DNA of 64,000 bases, taken from positions 372,001-436,000 of the forward strand of contig JACGCM010000452.1 in the NCBI GenBank assembly GCA_014058105.1. The letters run 5' to 3'. Made by a program: the position numbers and the translations under genes. Every line of letters starts with the position of its first letter. Positions within the stretch are counted from its first letter, which is position 1. The notes beneath the pieces were generated by a model, which saw nothing but the letters and a program-made list of their open reading frames with translations, was not told the origin of the DNA and did no database searches. Source of the DNA: Kingdonia uniflora. Its lineage: Eukaryota; Streptophyta; Magnoliopsida; Ranunculales; Circaeasteraceae. This document shows, piece by piece, positions 33,901-45,115 of the stretch.

Positions 33901-34255
33901 TGATGTATTAGTCATGCATACAATGATGATCGATACTAGAAACGGTAATGAGATTCTCTTTGAGTGCACAATCGACCAGATGGGATTGGCCGATCAAGTT
34001 ATTTTGAGCGACACCGATATCAATGGATTTAATGGTTCCAAATAAGAGAAAGTAAGCAAGATCATCTTACCTATTACCGCTGGACCAGCCACAATCGATG
34101 TTGTCTTCTACGTCATCAATACCAAATCCCGTTATCTTAGGATTATAGGCCGCTACTAAATTTAAAACATGGAAGCAATCGCTTCCACCTATCATCAAAC
34201 ACTCCACTTCAAACACAATGATGGTATTTATGAAATCAAAGGCAGTTAAAAGATT
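33901..34255 (+). pseudogene. Aspartic protease of element A2 (active site mutated)
   Basis: It reads MMIDTRNGNEILFECTIDQM, where A1 and A3 have MIDTGSGIEI. The Gly and Ser of DTGS are changed to Arg and Asn, so the active site is lost. FNGSK, KIILPITAGPATIDVVFYV and IGRY blocks follow. One or two stops lie in the frame. Confidence 0.82.
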
Positions 34256-35190
34256 TCATGAGCTTGCGAGAATACTGTTTCTGCCATTCTAGATACCTCA
34301 GACAGATGCCCTATATATCAATTATAGAAAGCTGATCACCTTGATGATCAGCCTTCCACAGAAGAGCCTATAAAATATATCAGTAATGATAGACCTAGAA
34401 GAGGTACTTTAATCAGTACCAAGCTGGCCTAACACGATAAGGATGGTCTCATTCAGTACTTACGACTGAATAAAGACGTCTTTACGTAAACTTTTAAAGA
34501 AATGCATGGGGTCGATCCAACCATGGCATGTCACAAATTGGCCATCAGCATCAACAGTACGGTGGTCAAACAAAAATAGCAATGCCTCTCACCTCGTCTT
34601 TGAGATGAAGTTAACATTGAGATTGAGAAATTAATCAAAGTGGGATTCATTCGAGAAGCTAAGTATCCAGATTAGATATCCAAGATCGCCATTGTTCCAA
34701 AGAAAAATGTAAAGGTCTGAGTTTGCGTAGATTTTACCGATCTAAACAGGCACACTCCAAAAGACAGTTTCCCTCTTCCCATCATCTATTAAATTCTTGA
34801 TTCCATGGCAAGTCATGAACTCCTATCAATGATGGATGCTACTTCTGGATACAATCAGATTCCTCTCTTGGATGAAGATCAAGAAAAGACCAATTTCAAA
34901 ACTGAAAGAGGACTTTACTGCTACGAAGTCATGTCCTTCAAACTTCAAAATGGAGGCGCGACATAGAAACGGTTGATAACTACTATGTTCAAAGCTCATC
35001 TTTGGAAAATTACAAAAATCTACATTGATGATCTCTTGTGCAAGGGCATATAGTCAAGCAACCACATCACAGATCTCAACACAATATTCAGCATTCTTCG
35101 ATCTTGCAGGATACGAATCAATCCTGATAAGTTTTAATTCAAAGTACATTCAGGTCAATTCCTTGCCCATCTCATCAACAAGTAGGTGAT
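34256..35190 (+). pseudogene. Reverse transcriptase of element A2
   Basis: The linker LRLNKDVFT-TFKEMHGVD (34460-34515) opens the domain. Finger and palm blocks read IEKLIKVGFIREAKYPD, VDFTDLNRHTPKDSFPLP and LLSMMDATSGYNQIPL (first catalytic Asp, about 34825-34870). The YxDD box KIYIDDLLCKG is intact at 35011-35043. In-frame stops at former Trp/Gln codons disable it, but the catalytic residues are all kept, making this the cleanest RT in the window. Confidence 0.88.
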
Positions 35191-36165
35191 TGAGGCCGAT
35201 CCAGATCAAATTTGAGCTCTTTTTAATATGCCATCTCCAAAGACGACGAAAGGCGTACAAAAGCTTACCGGCAAGATTACCGCTATCAACCGATTCATTT
35301 CTAAATCTTCAAATCACTGTTATTGGTTATTCCTACTACTCCATGGTTATACCAAACAAGGAAAAGTTTAGCCCAATACAAAGATCCAATGGACATCAGA
35401 ATATAAAGTAGCTTTTTAGGAACTCAAAACCTATTTGAGGAAGTCTCCCATCATAAGTACCACAGTAGATAATGTGGAACTGATCATCTACCTGGCAGTT
35501 ACAGATACTTCTATAAGCTCGGTTCTAATTAGACTTGAAGGAAAGATTGAGAAACCAATCAACTTTATCAGCAAAACCCTTACTCTAGCGGAATCTAGGT
35601 ATTCTAATCTTGAGACACTCCTTCTAACTCTTGTTTACACTTCATAGAAACATAAGCACTACTTCCAGGCTCATTCAGTCAAAGTCATGAAGAGCTACCC
35701 ACTCTAGGAAGTTTTTTCCAAGATAGAGAAATCCAGGAGAGGGCAACACTAGTTAGTCAGTTTGGGAGAACATGATATCAATTTTGAACAATGACATTCA
35801 GAAAAGGGTCAGGCCTTTCTAGATTTTCTCGTGAATTTTAGAGTGAAAGATCCCAAGTTGGAGGAACATGATCCTGACCTTTTAGAAGAAATTATAACAG
35901 ATGCACCCACCAAAGCATTTGACTAGCGATTTGAATGGATTACGAAAGGGTGGAGACTTCTTACAGATGGTTAGTAGGACCTGCAGGGTCAGGAATTGGA
36001 ATGGTATTGACTACCTCTTCTAACGACAGAATCGAGAAATCAATCCACTTAGATTTTAAAGCCTCTAATAATGTCACTGAATGCAAAGCTCTCATTCATG
36101 AACTCGACCTCACACTTGTGCTTGGCGTCCCAGGGCACTCAGTCTACGTAGATTCGTACAGAATA
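35191..36165 (+). pseudogene. Gypsy-type RNase H and truncated archaeal-type RNase H of element A2
   Basis: The first module reads TGKITAINRFISKSSNH, then YLAVTDTSISSVLIRLEGKI, INFISKTLTLAESRY and LETLLLTLVYTS (35435-35647 open). The linker FLVNFRVKDPKLEEHDPDLL leads to the second RNase H, which starts FEWITKGWRLLTDG near 35930. It runs through IEKSIHLDFKASNNVTECKA and LDLTLVLGVPGHSVYVDS and is cut at about 36165. Two RNase H modules in series mark the Tat lineage. Confidence 0.82.
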
Positions 36166-36174
36166 ATATAGGGA

Positions 36175-37363
36175 ACATCCTCAGTCTGGATATGGCCTGG
36201 GGTACTCCAAGAGTTGGTAGGGGTCCCAGACAGGCGCGGGCAGATACGCGTGATGGGTCGGGTGCTTGGGAAGGGTGAGCAGCGTCCAGAGGCTGTAGTC
36301 TCTGCAGTTCTCGAACGCTGTTATGTAACTCGTCGATTACCCAGTTTTATCTATTCCCATCGTCCAGGCCACGGTTCCGTTCGGTTTCCATCTCCAGGCT
36401 GTGGTTTTCATGCCCCTGGTAAAGTTGTGCACGGTGGTGCTCCTTAGCTTGAGCGAATTGTTGAGGTAGTAGGCTATTTGAGCGGCCACTCCGTCAACGG
36501 AGATGCCAGCATGGGTTGAGCCAGAGCAGAGGGTGAGTGCCATTTGAGGAGAGTCTGTGGATGTTAAAAACAAAGGGGAGGGAAAGAGGAAAAGAGATTG
36601 GTAGTGTGGGAAGCACAGACAGCGCCAAATGTTGGGGCATAACTTCTTTCGGAGGGGAAGTCGGCTCTTAGACCATGGGGTTAATCCACAATCAAAGGAT
36701 TACAAGTAAATAATCTAGATAATGAACAGTCTATAGACAATATACATGCGTAAAGGCCCAAATGTGACGCTCTACGACCTCTGATGAGAATTTTTAAGTG
36801 TGTATTTATTACTGATGAGTAATCGAAGGTTTAAGTACTGGGTTTTTACAGGGTGGTCGAAGGTAAATTACAAAGGGGCTAGGGGGAATTTTCGTAACCT
36901 CTCCTTGGTTCCCCATCTCTCCTATTTATAGAATATATGAAGGGTTGAGTCACCAAGGTTAGGTCAGATTACAAAGGTACTACCCAAATATTCCACCGTA
37001 GGTATGGGCGCCTGAAATGTCAGAACTGTCACTGTAACAGTTGTTGGGTCTGCCACTGTACTTTGGTACTATGGTAGTAGATAGGCCCGCCACTGTAGTT
37101 GCAAAGACCAACAACTGTGTTGTCTTGTCCAGTGAGCTGGCTGTATGTCCCGTCATACTTCGACCATATGTGGATATGGTCGAAGTATTTTTACTGAGAT
37201 ATGGAGTCTATTCTCGAGGCTTGTCGGCAGTCAAAGCTTCGTCTTCAGGTGATCTTTGGGAGGCTTGTTTGTGGATCTGTCTGGAATTCAAGATGTTCGA
37301 GTAGGTTTTGAAGTAGCCTTCGAGTATCTGTTTCGGGTAGAAGGCTGCGAGTAGGCTACTATA
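36175..37363 (-). mobile_element. D-family fragment D3 (5' LTR and gag start)
   Basis: On the minus strand: LTR 37363-36630, primer-binding site TTTGGCGCTGTCTGTG (36629-36614), then a gag N-terminus with its start at 36543 (MALTLCSGSTHAGISVDGVA), decayed and cut near 36175 at the junction with A2. On the other side the LTR abuts the pol frame of D4, which reads in the opposite direction. No target duplication is visible at either side. Confidence 0.8.
36630..37363 (-). repeat. 5' LTR of fragment D3 (734 bp)
   Basis: On the minus strand it begins TATAGTAGCCTACTCGCAGC and ends ATGCCCCAACA. It is homologous to the D LTRs at 11143, 14411, 44337 and 52424. A TATA-like CCTATTTATAGAATA lies at 36919-36933 (plus strand) at the shared D-LTR position. 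A (C/G)GTCTGCCACTGTA-type short repeat lies at 37020-37110. Confidence 0.85.
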
Positions 37364-38030
37364 CCCTATACGTGTTATTACAAGTAACCCCCTTCGTGAA
37401 GTACTCAACAAGAAAGAATAATCGAAACGGGTACAATAGTGGTCTATTTATCTTGGCGAACACGACATCATATATGAGAAACAAATATCCCATAAAGGCC
37501 AAGCAGTTACAGATTTCCTCGCCGATTTCCCGGTCGAAGACATCAATTGGGAAGAACATGAAGATGGTCTACCCTAATACCAACCCAAACAGAATGACCC
37601 TTGAAAACCTAACACAGGTTGGGGCCTCTTTACAGATGGATCCACTGGACCTAACAGTTTGGGGATCGGTGTTGTCCTGGTTACCCCCACCAATGATTGA
37701 ATTGAAAAAGCTGTCAAGTTAAACTTTGAATGCTACAATAACGAGGCTGAGAAGCCTTTATCCATGGCCTCGGCCTTGCACTTGAACTTGGTGTTACCAA
37801 ACTTATAGTATTTGCAGATTCTTAGCTTATTCAAAGGCAATACACTGGTAAAAATTAGGCCAACGGTCGCATGGCTGAGTATGCTGCACTTGCCCGCCAG
37901 CGCATGGATCGTTTCCCTAAATATTCTTCCATCATACATTACCCTCAAGGCAAAAATAGGCATGCCGATGCCCTTGCCTAAATAGCAGCCATATTAGGCC
38001 AATCCCAATCTTGAACACTCCATATCAAAG
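37364..38030 (+). pseudogene. RNase H region of element D4
   Basis: It begins at the RT connection (VTPFVKYS in one frame, equivalent to VISYPLREVLSK-like in D5). It then shows the linker DFLADFPVEDINWEEHEDGL and the archaeal-type RNase H start GWGLFTDGSTGPNSLGIGVV with its TDGS catalytic Asp. NDQIEKAVKLNFECYNNEA follows, then frame breaks. The C-terminal HADALA block is displaced (37950-37985). Confidence 0.78.
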
Positions 38031-38179
38031 TACTTGAACGCCCAAGTATCGACAAGATAGATGTCAATGCCATCAATACTGGGGGCGAGAGTCTCGATCC
38101 CGACCACTAACAAACACCATTTCATACCTACTTTATCAGTTCTGCCTCCCTGATAACCCCAAAGCCAAACGTTCGGTAC

Positions 38180-39310
38180 TAGAAAATTACCCCAGATATA
38201 CCATCCTCAAAGGAGAGTTACATAGCAAATCCCCCTCCACCTCTGGTGCATCTCTCCAAATGAAGCTACTACCATTTTTGTCGAACTCCACGAAGGTACC
38301 TGCGGTGCCCACACCGTTGGCCAATCTATGGCCCTTCGAGCCGTATCCTAAGGTTTATTTTGGCTCGATATGAAGAAGCAAGGTGAAGAATACACCAGGC
38401 ACTGTGACAAATGCCAACGTCACCCTAACAACATCCATAGCCCTTCATAGGACCTCTATTACAGTCAAGTCTTTTGGCCATTCAAGCGGTGGGCCATCGA
38501 TCTCGTGGGTCCTTTTCCCAAAGCATCGGGTAGCTGAGAAAATATTCTTATGGCAACAGGTTACTATACTAAATGGGTCGAAGCCGTGCCTTTATGTCAA
38601 ACCAGAGAAGAAGAAGTCATCAAGTTTTTATGGGAAAATATCATTACACGCTTCAGCTACCCTAACATGATTTGATGTGACAATGGTCTACAGATCGTTG
38701 AGAACAAAATCCATAATTTTCTCAAAAAGTACAACACCATCCTCTCCCCTCAGCACCTTACTACCCCCAGGGGAATGGTTAGATCAAAACAATTAATAAA
38801 ACTATAGTCGACGGTCTTAAGAAGTGGGTCGATGAGAAGAAAGGATGATGGGTTCAGGAACTACAATATATATATTGGGCTTATCGAACAATACCATGAA
38901 AGGCGACGGGCTTCACACCTTTCCTTCTAGCCTATGGTACCGAAGCAGTTCTACCTCTTCAATTTAAAGTGCCAACACGCGACCCCAACCTCCCAGACGA
39001 AGATAGTGAGTTTGAACTCGGATGCAATATGTTATGGATCGACGAAACTAGAAACTGAGCCATTACAAACCTCAGCCGCTACCATCTCTCTCTCCAGAAG
39101 TCATACAATAAATGAGTTCGACCACGCAGTTTCAATATTAGAGATTTGGTACTTCGGCGAGTTATACCCACATCGAAGCCTCGCAATGTCGGCAAGCTAG
39201 CCAAATCCTGGGAAGGACCTTATCTCGTGTATGGCAAAACTGACAAAGGTTCTCATAATCTAATGACAGAAACGAAAGTGCCTCTACCCAATCCTTAGAA
39301 AACCATGCAG
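38180..39310 (+). pseudogene. Integrase of element D4
   Basis: The zinc module reads VELHEGTCGAHTVGQSMALR and CDKCQRHPNNIHS (38280-38440), with both His and both Cys present. The core begins WPFKRWAIDLVGPFPKASGS. The second Asp block reads MI-CDNGLQIVENK near 38665-38700. The third region is frameshifted (TTPRGMVRSKQLIK). The C-terminal domain is open at 38934-39200 in a shifted frame. The pol end is near 39310. Confidence 0.82.
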
Positions 39311-39409
39311 TTAGTCTAATACAATAGGCCACGGCCCCCACCTTGTTCAACTGAAGTAAATACAGTATAATTAATGAAAATATTTTTTATCCTCTGAGCT
39401 TCATGTCTT

Positions 39410-40110
39410 ATCTTCCAGTGAATATCATGGTCAAATCTAAGTATTATGTCTACCATTCGAATCGACTGATACTTGGGGAAGACGTCAAAGTTTTTCAAGT
39501 CTCCATTCGAGCAAACTCAAGGGGCATGAATTCGGCAAACTGGACCCTCTGGAATGCATTGGGGGCGACCACATTTTGCTTCGTTCAGGCCTAGGCCTTC
39601 GAAGTCAAGTGAATTTCTTGGCCTAACCTAAGTATCATGTTAATCCTTTGGCCACACTGATACTTGGGGGTGACCTCAAAGTTTTTCAAGTCTCCATTCG
39701 AGCAAACTAGAGGGGCATGAATGGTCGATAGACTGAACCCTCGAGAATATATTTGAGGCGGACACATTATGCTTTGCTCAGGCCAAGGCCTTTGAAGTCT
39801 AGTGAATTTTTTGGCCTAACCTAAGTAACATGTCAACCCTTCGACCAAACTGATACTTGGGGGTGACCTCATAGTTTTTCAAGTCTTTATTCGAGCAAAC
39901 TCGAGGGGCATAAATTGTCGACAGACCGGACCCTCGGGAATGTATTGGGGGCAAGCACATAATGCTTCACTTAGGCTAAATCCCGAGGACAGACCCGGAG
40001 GTGACTTTCGAAGTTTAGTAAATTTCTTGGTATAACCTAAGTGTCATGTTCATCCCTCGACTTGACAGATACTCAGGGACGACCTCGAAGCTCTTCAAGG
40101 TTCTAGTTCA
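39410..40110. repeat. ~192-bp tandem repeats, 3' region of element D4
   Basis: The phrase GATACTTGGGGGTGACCTCA recurs at 39468, 39659, 39852 and, altered, 40068, giving spacings of 191, 193 and 216. GCATTGGGGGCGACCACATT-like phrases recur near 39556, 39750 and 39943. It is the reverse-oriented counterpart of the blocks in D1 and D6, as expected for a plus-strand element. Confidence 0.88.
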
Positions 40111-40393
40111 AACCCTGCTGCAGACATTCTATACTTCTCAACGTACACAGTTACAAACATACAGGAATATCAACAATTCATCATACCGGAATATCAACAA
40201 TTTATCTCTAGTACAATATATATCAGCAACTCAAGTTCAATACACTACAGCAATTCAAATCAATCACAAACAGACATCTCAAGCTCAAATAAGTTACAAA
40301 GTATTTGAATGCCAACCATCACTCCAAATATTCCAACGCAGCAACAAGATAAGAGAAAAGAGTTACCTACAAAAAGAAGACAACTATAATACC

Positions 40394-42557
40394 TCATACA
40401 GGAGTAGCCACATCACTTCCCCCACAGGCTCTTCTAAAGTAATACTACCACCACCTTCGATAGTAAGAATTGGCCCAAAAATGTTAGCCACCCCATCAAC
40501 TACTCTACCAACAGTAACATCTTCGGACACAGGAGCTTCCACGCCCTCACCCACAACTCCAACAGAAGAATCCACTTCTATCCCTTCTGATCACACACCA
40601 CCAGAAGGCCCTTCAGGCACAGGAAAGAATTTGAGGGTTAGGAGATCATACCCCAATCTCTCGATAAAGATCTTCAAGTTTGTGGATGTCTCACACTCCT
40701 CATCAAATTTCCCCTGGATGGTTTCCCTCTATTTTTAAATTTCCTTCCCCTTCTTAGCAAGCTTCGACTCCAGTATCTTTTGCATCTGAGTATTGTTGTC
40801 ACATTCAGCTTCAAGTTCTCTTGTACATTTAGCTCTGATATTTAACCTCTATCGTTTTAGCACATTAACCTCAGACTCCAGCGACATCTAGGTCCCCTGA
40901 GCGAGCTCCAAACTATCCAGTGCCTGTTTTAGTTTCCTTGTCGTTACCTTCTAGGCTTTGGCATAAGCTTGGGCCTAAACATGCACCTGCTAGAATAACC
41001 GAACCATCAGTACTTTTCAAAGTATATCAAATATTACAAAAATACAGAGTCCCAGAAAATAGCTACTTGTTGGAGCGCCTTACTCATCTGCTTCGCAGCT
41101 TCGTCTGGGTCATTTTCATAAAGAGTAGCCATCAACCTGAATGTGGCTCGAGCATGTTCCTCTAGTTTGGCTTCGCGGTGTGCTTCATCGGCATTATTAA
41201 CATCATCAGTGCCCAGCTCCCGAGGCCTCTTACGTGAGGTAGTCATCGGCTGTGGGACGTTCAAAGGTTAAGGAACGACCTTGCCCTTACCCTTCTCAGT
41301 ACGCCTCGGTACCTCGGGCACTACTTCGGCCACACTCAGTGATACAGTACCTGACCCTCCTTGCCCACCCCTAGGAACATAGTTCACTTTCTGAATCAAT
41401 CTTACTTCTTCCATTTCATCGACCCCTCTCAAAGTACCTTCTCCTCCCCTCTTCTTTGTTGGCCTAGAAATGGCAGGAACATTTCGAAGTTATGAATCTA
41501 TCCTCATCCGCCTCTTCCTTTTGATACCTAGCTTCCTGCCCAGTTTACCCGCTCCTCAACCAAGTCGATCAGCTCGTCAATATACCTCCCCGGATTCGTC
41601 AAACTTCGGTTACCTGGTTCTGCAAAACAACAAAAACATGTTTATCAATCTCTTCGATCAATATTTTAAAAAGCAACCTTCGACCGCCAACTTACTTGGA
41701 TTATAGACCCTATGCTGCAGCTTATAAACGTCCTCCCCTTCGATATTCTCATAATTAGCTCATACCAAAGCCAAGTCTTTATCTCACCCTCGGCCCATCG
41801 AGCACAAATTAAATAGCCATAGTTTATCTGCATGACATTGGATGTGGTACGTATCCACCTTCTTATTGGTTTTCCTCGAGTTAAATGATATAATATCGAA
41901 CCACTCAATCAAACCCCCCTTCTCACGTCACAATTCTATGTATATACCCTTGACCACCTTCATCATTTCGTAGAAGTTACCATTCATTTGGCACGGGGCA
42001 ACTTCCGAGAAGTTCAATACCTCCTTCACCAGCCTTCGAAGGGGTAGTTGCATCACTAGCCAAATCTGGCCTCTAAATACCATGAAACCCTCTTGAGGGA
42101 TAGCCTTGAGCATATACTTTGACCCTACTACAATTAATACCACCCCTACCTTCGATAATTCCTATTTGGCCATAAATCGATCAAGTCTTGCCTTCTCTTG
42201 AGCCAAAACTGACCACGTAGCTCCCATCAAACCAGTTGAACTCTTACTATTGTCACTCTTCTCCCCTTCTTCTCTTTCATCCCACGAAGGCTCGACACTA
42301 CCTTTGTGTCCCCTTCCTTCTTCTCCCTCTATATCCTCTCCATCACTCTCCCCGGTCACTCGAGCCTTACACCGTCTCTTGCTCAAATCCCCACCTTCTG
42401 GTCCTACCATAGCCAGAGGGACATCTATTACAATGTCTAATACCTCTATGCTGCTACTCTAACCCCTTGAGCCATGACCAGACACACGCATCTCATTTAC
42501 CTCGATCTCCTCATCTATCAACCTCAGCCTCGAAGATTTACGGGTACGCATTATACC
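40394..42557 (-). pseudogene. Antisense spliced gene a2 of element D4
   Basis: On the minus strand, against gag-pol. Exon 2 (42557-41696) starts MRTRKSSRLRLIDEEIEVNE at 42551, has an acidic middle, then LAQEKARLDRFMAK, EGFMVFRGQIWLVMQLPLRR and VAPCQMNGNFYEMMKVVKG. This resembles the plant 'putative gypsy type transposon' domain. Intron GTAAGT...TTTTGCAG (41695-41620), exon 3 (41619-41067) with the basic stretch SRKRPRELG and a helix ATFRLMATLYENDPDEAAKQ, intron 41066-40987, and exon 4 (40986-40394) with a coiled coil and a Gly/Val-rich end ATPV-stop. A leader exon ends at 42859, making a 301-base first intron. The exons contain stops. Exon borders match those of D6. The role is unknown; a DNA- or RNA-binding accessory protein is only a guess. 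Confidence 0.72.
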
Positions 42558-43152
42558 CTACAAAAGAAGAGGTACGAAATTAGATTGATACATTAGACTA
42601 TTACGCTTCGATATCATATTTTTTCCTATCCCTCATCCAACCCATAGTCGAATGTTTGACTACAACCCTAGCCACCACATCAATATCCCTAACTGTCCCA
42701 CTGGGTCATACCTCCAGCCACTTGGGTTACCCTCTCTCTTAGCCAAGCCTTCGCCAACATAAGCCCTAACAACACCTACCCCTCAATACATTCACAGCAG
42801 ACAAAACTACAGTGGAGAACTACAAATAAAATATCTACAAAGAAAGTCAGAAGAGTACCTGCACGTCTGATTCAGACCGCAACAACGATGATCCCTTCTC
42901 TACATTCACCAAGCACCACTTTAACAATGTTGTATGTATGCTCTCTTTCTCTCTATGATTGCTTAATTCCTTAAGTATTTGGGGAACCGTTCCTCACTCA
43001 CCCCTTTAATTACCTCAGAGAAAGCCGCATCGGTTTCCCTATTGATATCATTACCACTCCTCCACTCCCCCTCATTTTTCGGCTGAGCTGTGTATTTACC
43101 ATTTTACCCTTCAACTGCCCTCACATGCATATCACACGCCCCCCTTTAAATA

Positions 43153-43160
43153 CTTTTATA
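43153..43160 (-). promoter_or_regulatory. TATA-like box of antisense gene a2, element D4
   Basis: The minus strand reads GGCTTATAAAAGTATTT about 290 bases upstream of the leader donor at 42858. D6 has TATTTATAGGGG (55392-55403) at about the corresponding place. The interval 43161-43776 between it and gene a1 has no further gene. It contains an A-rich run (43672-43683). Its function is inferred from position. Confidence 0.5.
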
Positions 43161-43776
43161 AGCCTTTCAAACCTTCGAGCACAACGCTCGAAACTAAAAA
43201 ATCAAAACCCACCTATCACTTCCACCATTTTTCCCATAACCTGAGGAAACATTATAATGACCTGTAGGGCACTCTACCCTAGGAATAGTACCGCTTCTGA
43301 CATGTCAACTGTTTCGACTGTCAGGTGTTGCAATCGAAGCCCATTTACCTTTGAGAAAAGGAAATTACCAAACCTCTCCCGATCTTGTCTACGAACCATC
43401 GTCTATACTCTACGTCGAACATTCGTCCATACATACAAGATATTCGATACATCGGCCTAATTTTTTTGATTATTCGACTTTACCTCAGTTGCTTACAGTT
43501 TTCTACTGGTCATTCTGAAAAGTTTGATATTTGAGAAAGGGTTATCGTGCTTAATTTATCGTCATCTACTTAGTTTCTTACACTTACACACAAACAGTTC
43601 AATATCACACTTCGACAATAGTTTCAAGGCATTCCAATTTCATTCGAGCAACTATCCTTATACCAATTTTAAAAAAAAAAAAAACAACAACAAAACAAAC
43701 AACATCAACAGAAAGCTAAAAAGCTTCTTGACCACCACCATCCCACGCCTGTACTTTTACCACAACCAAGAAGCCC

Positions 43777-44103
43777 CTATTTGCAGACAGGGCAATTCTT
43801 GTAGAGCCCAGCCTCCTCGTCATCTACTCGGTCTTCTTCATTTATCATATCTTCGACCATACACTGTAAGAAGTAGAACCGGTTACTGGCAAGTAGGTTC
43901 ATCCATTGCAGCACCCTCCACCAGTGAGCATACGGTATCCCAGAGATTGGTTATTCTGGCTCTAGTTTGACTGAGTCAGGCATAACCCAGTCCAACTCAT
44001 GGTCCCCTAAGAATTTCTTGATCAGCTCATTCATATTCTTCTATATTCAACGCTCTCTGGCTTCTATTCTCTTTTGATATCTCATATTTGATGTAGTGCT
44101 CAT
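43777..44103 (-). pseudogene. Antisense gene a1 of element D4 (108 codons)
   Basis: The ATG at 44103 gives MSTTSNMRYQKRIEARER, a Met-rich basic helix, then MNELIKKFLGDHELDWVMPD, the acidic EPE stretch, HWWRVLQWMNLLASNRFYFL and YKNCPVCK before TAG at 43777. The 327-base length is identical to the second D6 copy (54399-54725). Three in-frame stops (TGA, TAG, TAA) are copy-specific and lie at positions coding for sense codons in the other copies, whereas the terminal TAG after PVCK is shared by all three. No introns are seen. I do not recognise the family; the N-terminus suggests a nucleic-acid-binding helix, as inference only. Confidence 0.65.
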
Positions 44104-44158
44104 GAGTTTGATTACTTGGACAGGAAGATGAGGTACTCTGAAACTCCCTTCCCACCTC

Positions 44159-44167
44159 TTATTTATG
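44159..44167 (-). promoter_or_regulatory. TATA-like box of antisense gene a1, element D4
   Basis: The minus strand reads GCATAAATAAGAGG about 65 bases before the a1 ATG. The first a1 copy of D6 has TATAAATAT also 65 bases before its ATG. It lies between the gene and the polypurine tract/3' LTR. Confidence 0.55.
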
Positions 44168-44321
44168 CTTGAATGCCGATGTATTTAATCAACACCTACA
44201 TTAATCACAGTCTTTAATTACCCTCCTCGGAAATACAACAATCACTCAGTCAAACTTTCCAACTTCCTGATCTTAACTGTTTTCTCAGTATGAGCCCTCT
44301 ACGCCAATTTCAGAGGCCCCT

Positions 44322-44336
44322 GCTGAGGGGGGGGAA
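44322..44336 (+). other. Polypurine tract of element D4
   Basis: GCTGAGGGGGGGGAA lies directly before the 3' LTR, which shows that the LTR is the right-hand one of a plus-strand element. Confidence 0.88.
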
Positions 44337-45115
44337 TATAGTAGCCTACTCGCAGCCTTCTAACTATAATCAAAACTCGAAGACTACATTGAAGCCTACC
44401 TAGAGATCAAAATCCCAGTAAGACGATAATTGTGTCTACGAAGCCCTCCGAGACTAATCGAACACTCAAAGAAACCATCGAAGCTAACCACTATAGGCGA
44501 AGATAAATAAGGAGCGCATGAACACCACATCAATACCAAAAATACTTTGACCATGGTCGTACATGGACAAAGGCAGACACGTCAGGCAACCCGATCACTA
44601 GACAGAACAGAGAAACAAACCGCTCGACAACTACAGTATCAGGTCCAACTGCCATAGTGCCATATCAATCGACCACAGTATTAGAACCAATAGCTATAGT
44701 GTCAGAATCGTTACTATAGTATCAGAATCGACTCCGGGTACAAGTCAGTTGTCCCCGGAGGATATTCATGCAACTTAACCCCCATAATGACTCAGATCTT
44801 TTCTATATCCTATAAATAGGAGAGAAAAAATACTATAAAGGGGTTAGAAAAATTTCTTCCAATAGACCTAACAAGTTTACCTTCGAATACCCTGTATCAA
44901 CCCAGTTCTCAATACTTCGACTACTCTATATATATAACATTACTCTTAAAAATCCTCATCAGAGGTCATGGAGCAACCCATTTTAGGCCCTCACGCAAGT
45001 GTATAATCTTTATAGTGTCTTGTTATTATTGATTGTATGCTTGAAACCCCCTGGTCAAAGATAAAACCTAGAGTATAAGAGTCATCTTCCCCTCTTCCGA
45101 TGCTAGGCCTCTACA
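44337..45115 (+). repeat. 3' LTR of element D4 (779 bp)
   Basis: It starts TATAGTAGCCTACTCGC and ends GCTAGGCCTCTACA. It is homologous to the other D LTRs. Short degenerate repeats of the type CTATAGTGTCAGAATCG fill 44636-44745 in the U3 part. The TATA-like CTATAAATAGGAGA at 44811-44824 is shared by D LTRs. Confidence 0.9.

Larger units (their letters stand above)
31392..36165 (+). mobile_element. Ty3/Gypsy (Tat-like) element A2, left part
   Basis: It runs 5' LTR, primer-binding site, gag, protease, RT, gypsy RNase H and the beginning of archaeal-type RNase H on the plus strand. It ends abruptly near 36165 at the junction with D3. The matching right part (integrase onward) on the same strand is A5 at 45116-47374. 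Against A3, the two parts leave a gap of only about 500 bases, so they are probably one element split by the D3/D4 block. It entered element C gag. Confidence 0.8.
37364..45115 (+). mobile_element. Ty3/Gypsy (Tat-like) element D4, 3' half
   Basis: On the plus strand it runs end of RT connection, archaeal-type RNase H, integrase, tandem repeats, a two-gene antisense module, polypurine tract and 3' LTR. The 5' half is replaced by the inverted fragment D3. Its right LTR edge at 45115 abuts A-family integrase sequence (A5). This copy shows the clearest layout of the antisense module. Confidence 0.85.

Noticed and set aside
40046..40738. A 230-codon plus-strand frame in D4
   Set aside because: It runs across the end of the tandem-repeat block and lies opposite a2 exon 4, whose end (ATPV-stop) is conserved in D6. 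The plus frame has no partner there.
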